Position numbers and translations under genes: made by a program. Positions 39,898 to 40,305 of a stretch of 40,305 nt of DNA are shown piece after piece. Source of the stretch: Streptomyces sp. SID9727 (lineage in GTDB: Bacteria > Actinomycetota > Actinomycetes > Streptomycetales > Streptomycetaceae). The stretch covers positions 1 through 40,305 of the forward strand of contig NZ_JAAGNI010000144.1 in assembly GCF_010550605.1 (NCBI RefSeq), in the 5' to 3' direction. Each line of letters opens with the position of its first letter. The stretch's first letter is position 1. Below the pieces are notes generated by a model, which was not told the origin of the DNA, did no database searches, and saw nothing but the letters and a program-made list of their open reading frames with translations.

Positions 39898-40305
39898 GTG
39901 ACGACACCACCGGGACTGCGGGAGCGCAAGAAGCAGGCCACCCGCGAGGCGCTGCGCGAGGCGGCGCTGCGCCTGGCCGTCGAGCAGGGGCCCGAGCGGG
40001 TGCGGGTCGAGGACATCGCCGAGGCGGCCGGCGTCTCGCCGCGTACGTACAACAACTACTTCGCGAGCCGGGAACAGGCGATCGTCTCGGCCGTCACCGC
40101 CGACCGGGAGGCGCGCGTCGCGGCGGCCGTCACGGCCCGGGCCCCGGATGTCCGCCTGGCCGACGCCGTCACCGACGCGGTGGTCGAGCAGTACACGGAC
40201 CCCGGCGCGCACGGTCAGGAGGCGCTGCTGCTCGTCACCACCCGGCCCGCGCTGCGCGCCGCCTTCCTCGACGCCACCGCCGGCCTCGGGCCCCCGCTCA
40301 CGACG
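39898..40305 (+). CDS. TetR-family regulator (3' end outside window)
   Basis: The first 136 residues of a TetR-type repressor. The N-terminal helix-turn-helix reads VEDIAEAAGVSPRTYNNYF (about 39-57) with the usual preceding TREALREAALRLAVEQG. The remaining residues begin the ligand-binding helical core. The GTG at 39898 has no clear ribosome site, so the message may be leaderless. The 28-bp palindrome just upstream is the likely operator, and the divergent TIM-barrel gene the likely target. The frame is open to the window end. Confidence 0.88.
   Translation, partial: MTTPPGLRERKKQATREALREAALRLAVEQGPERVRVEDIAEAAGVSPRTYNNYFASREQAIVSAVTADREARVAAAVTARAPDVRLADAVTDAVVEQYTDPGAHGQEALLLVTTRPALRAAFLDATAGLGPPLTT

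Noticed and set aside
1..40305. CRISPR arrays, tRNA genes, insertion-sequence ends
   Set aside because: No regularly spaced repeats, no tRNA-like cloverleaf with CCA-adjacent arms near the island ends, and no transposase frame were seen on reading both strands.

Overview
The window is about 72% GC at a glance. It has strong third-position GC bias, AGGAG-type ribosome sites and many GTG starts, and its gene families include SpoIIE-type PP2C, DUF4246, a Ski2-like helicase with a long C-terminal extension, and two rare TTA codons. This points to a Streptomyces or close relative, chromosomal DNA. No rRNA, tRNA, CRISPR array or insertion sequence was seen.

Left flank (1-8932), housekeeping and accessory chromosomal genes: the end of a diverged CitG/MdcB-like gene, a PAS-PP2C (SpoIIE) phosphatase, a DUF4246 protein, a PIG-L deacetylase facing it across a perfect 17-bp hairpin, an alpha/beta hydrolase with an unusual active site, an unknown protein, an FKBP-type peptidyl-prolyl isomerase and a threonine-synthase-like PLP enzyme.

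Island (9071-21021), the most interesting part: about 11.9 kb bounded by a 41-bp direct repeat (40/41 identical). The right copy lies in the 3' end of an intact yjbQ-like gene. The left copy is an orphan 3' end of the same gene with its own stop codon. Between the repeats is one tightly packed six-gene operon: a TerY-like vWA protein, a protein kinase with a zinc ribbon, a UPF1/Dna2-like SF1 helicase, a winged-helix protein with a C-terminal HEPN-like Rx4H motif, a long coiled-coil McrB-family AAA+ protein, and a DUF2357/McrC-position protein with a cysteine-rich tail. Adjacent genes overlap or nearly touch. The set matches what I recall of type III CoCoNuT systems (coiled-coil McrBC relatives predicted to act on RNA, joined to TerY-P kinase modules). 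No PP2C and no recombinase are encoded between the repeats. The vWA and helicase genes each contain a TTA codon, which suggests bldA-dependent expression.

Right flank (21022-40305), ordinary chromosomal genes: yjbQ, a flavoprotein monooxygenase, an MltG-like lytic transglycosylase, a multidrug-type ABC exporter divergent from its probable MarR regulator (overlapping inverted repeats lie between them), a 977-residue FAD plus Fe-S D-lactate-dehydrogenase-like protein, an L,D-transpeptidase-like lipoprotein, an asymmetric heterodimeric ABC exporter pair, a YdjM-family membrane protein, a Ski2-like helicase, a TesB-type thioesterase, an unknown membrane protein, a TIM-barrel protein, and the start of a TetR regulator with a 28-bp palindrome in the divergent intergenic region.
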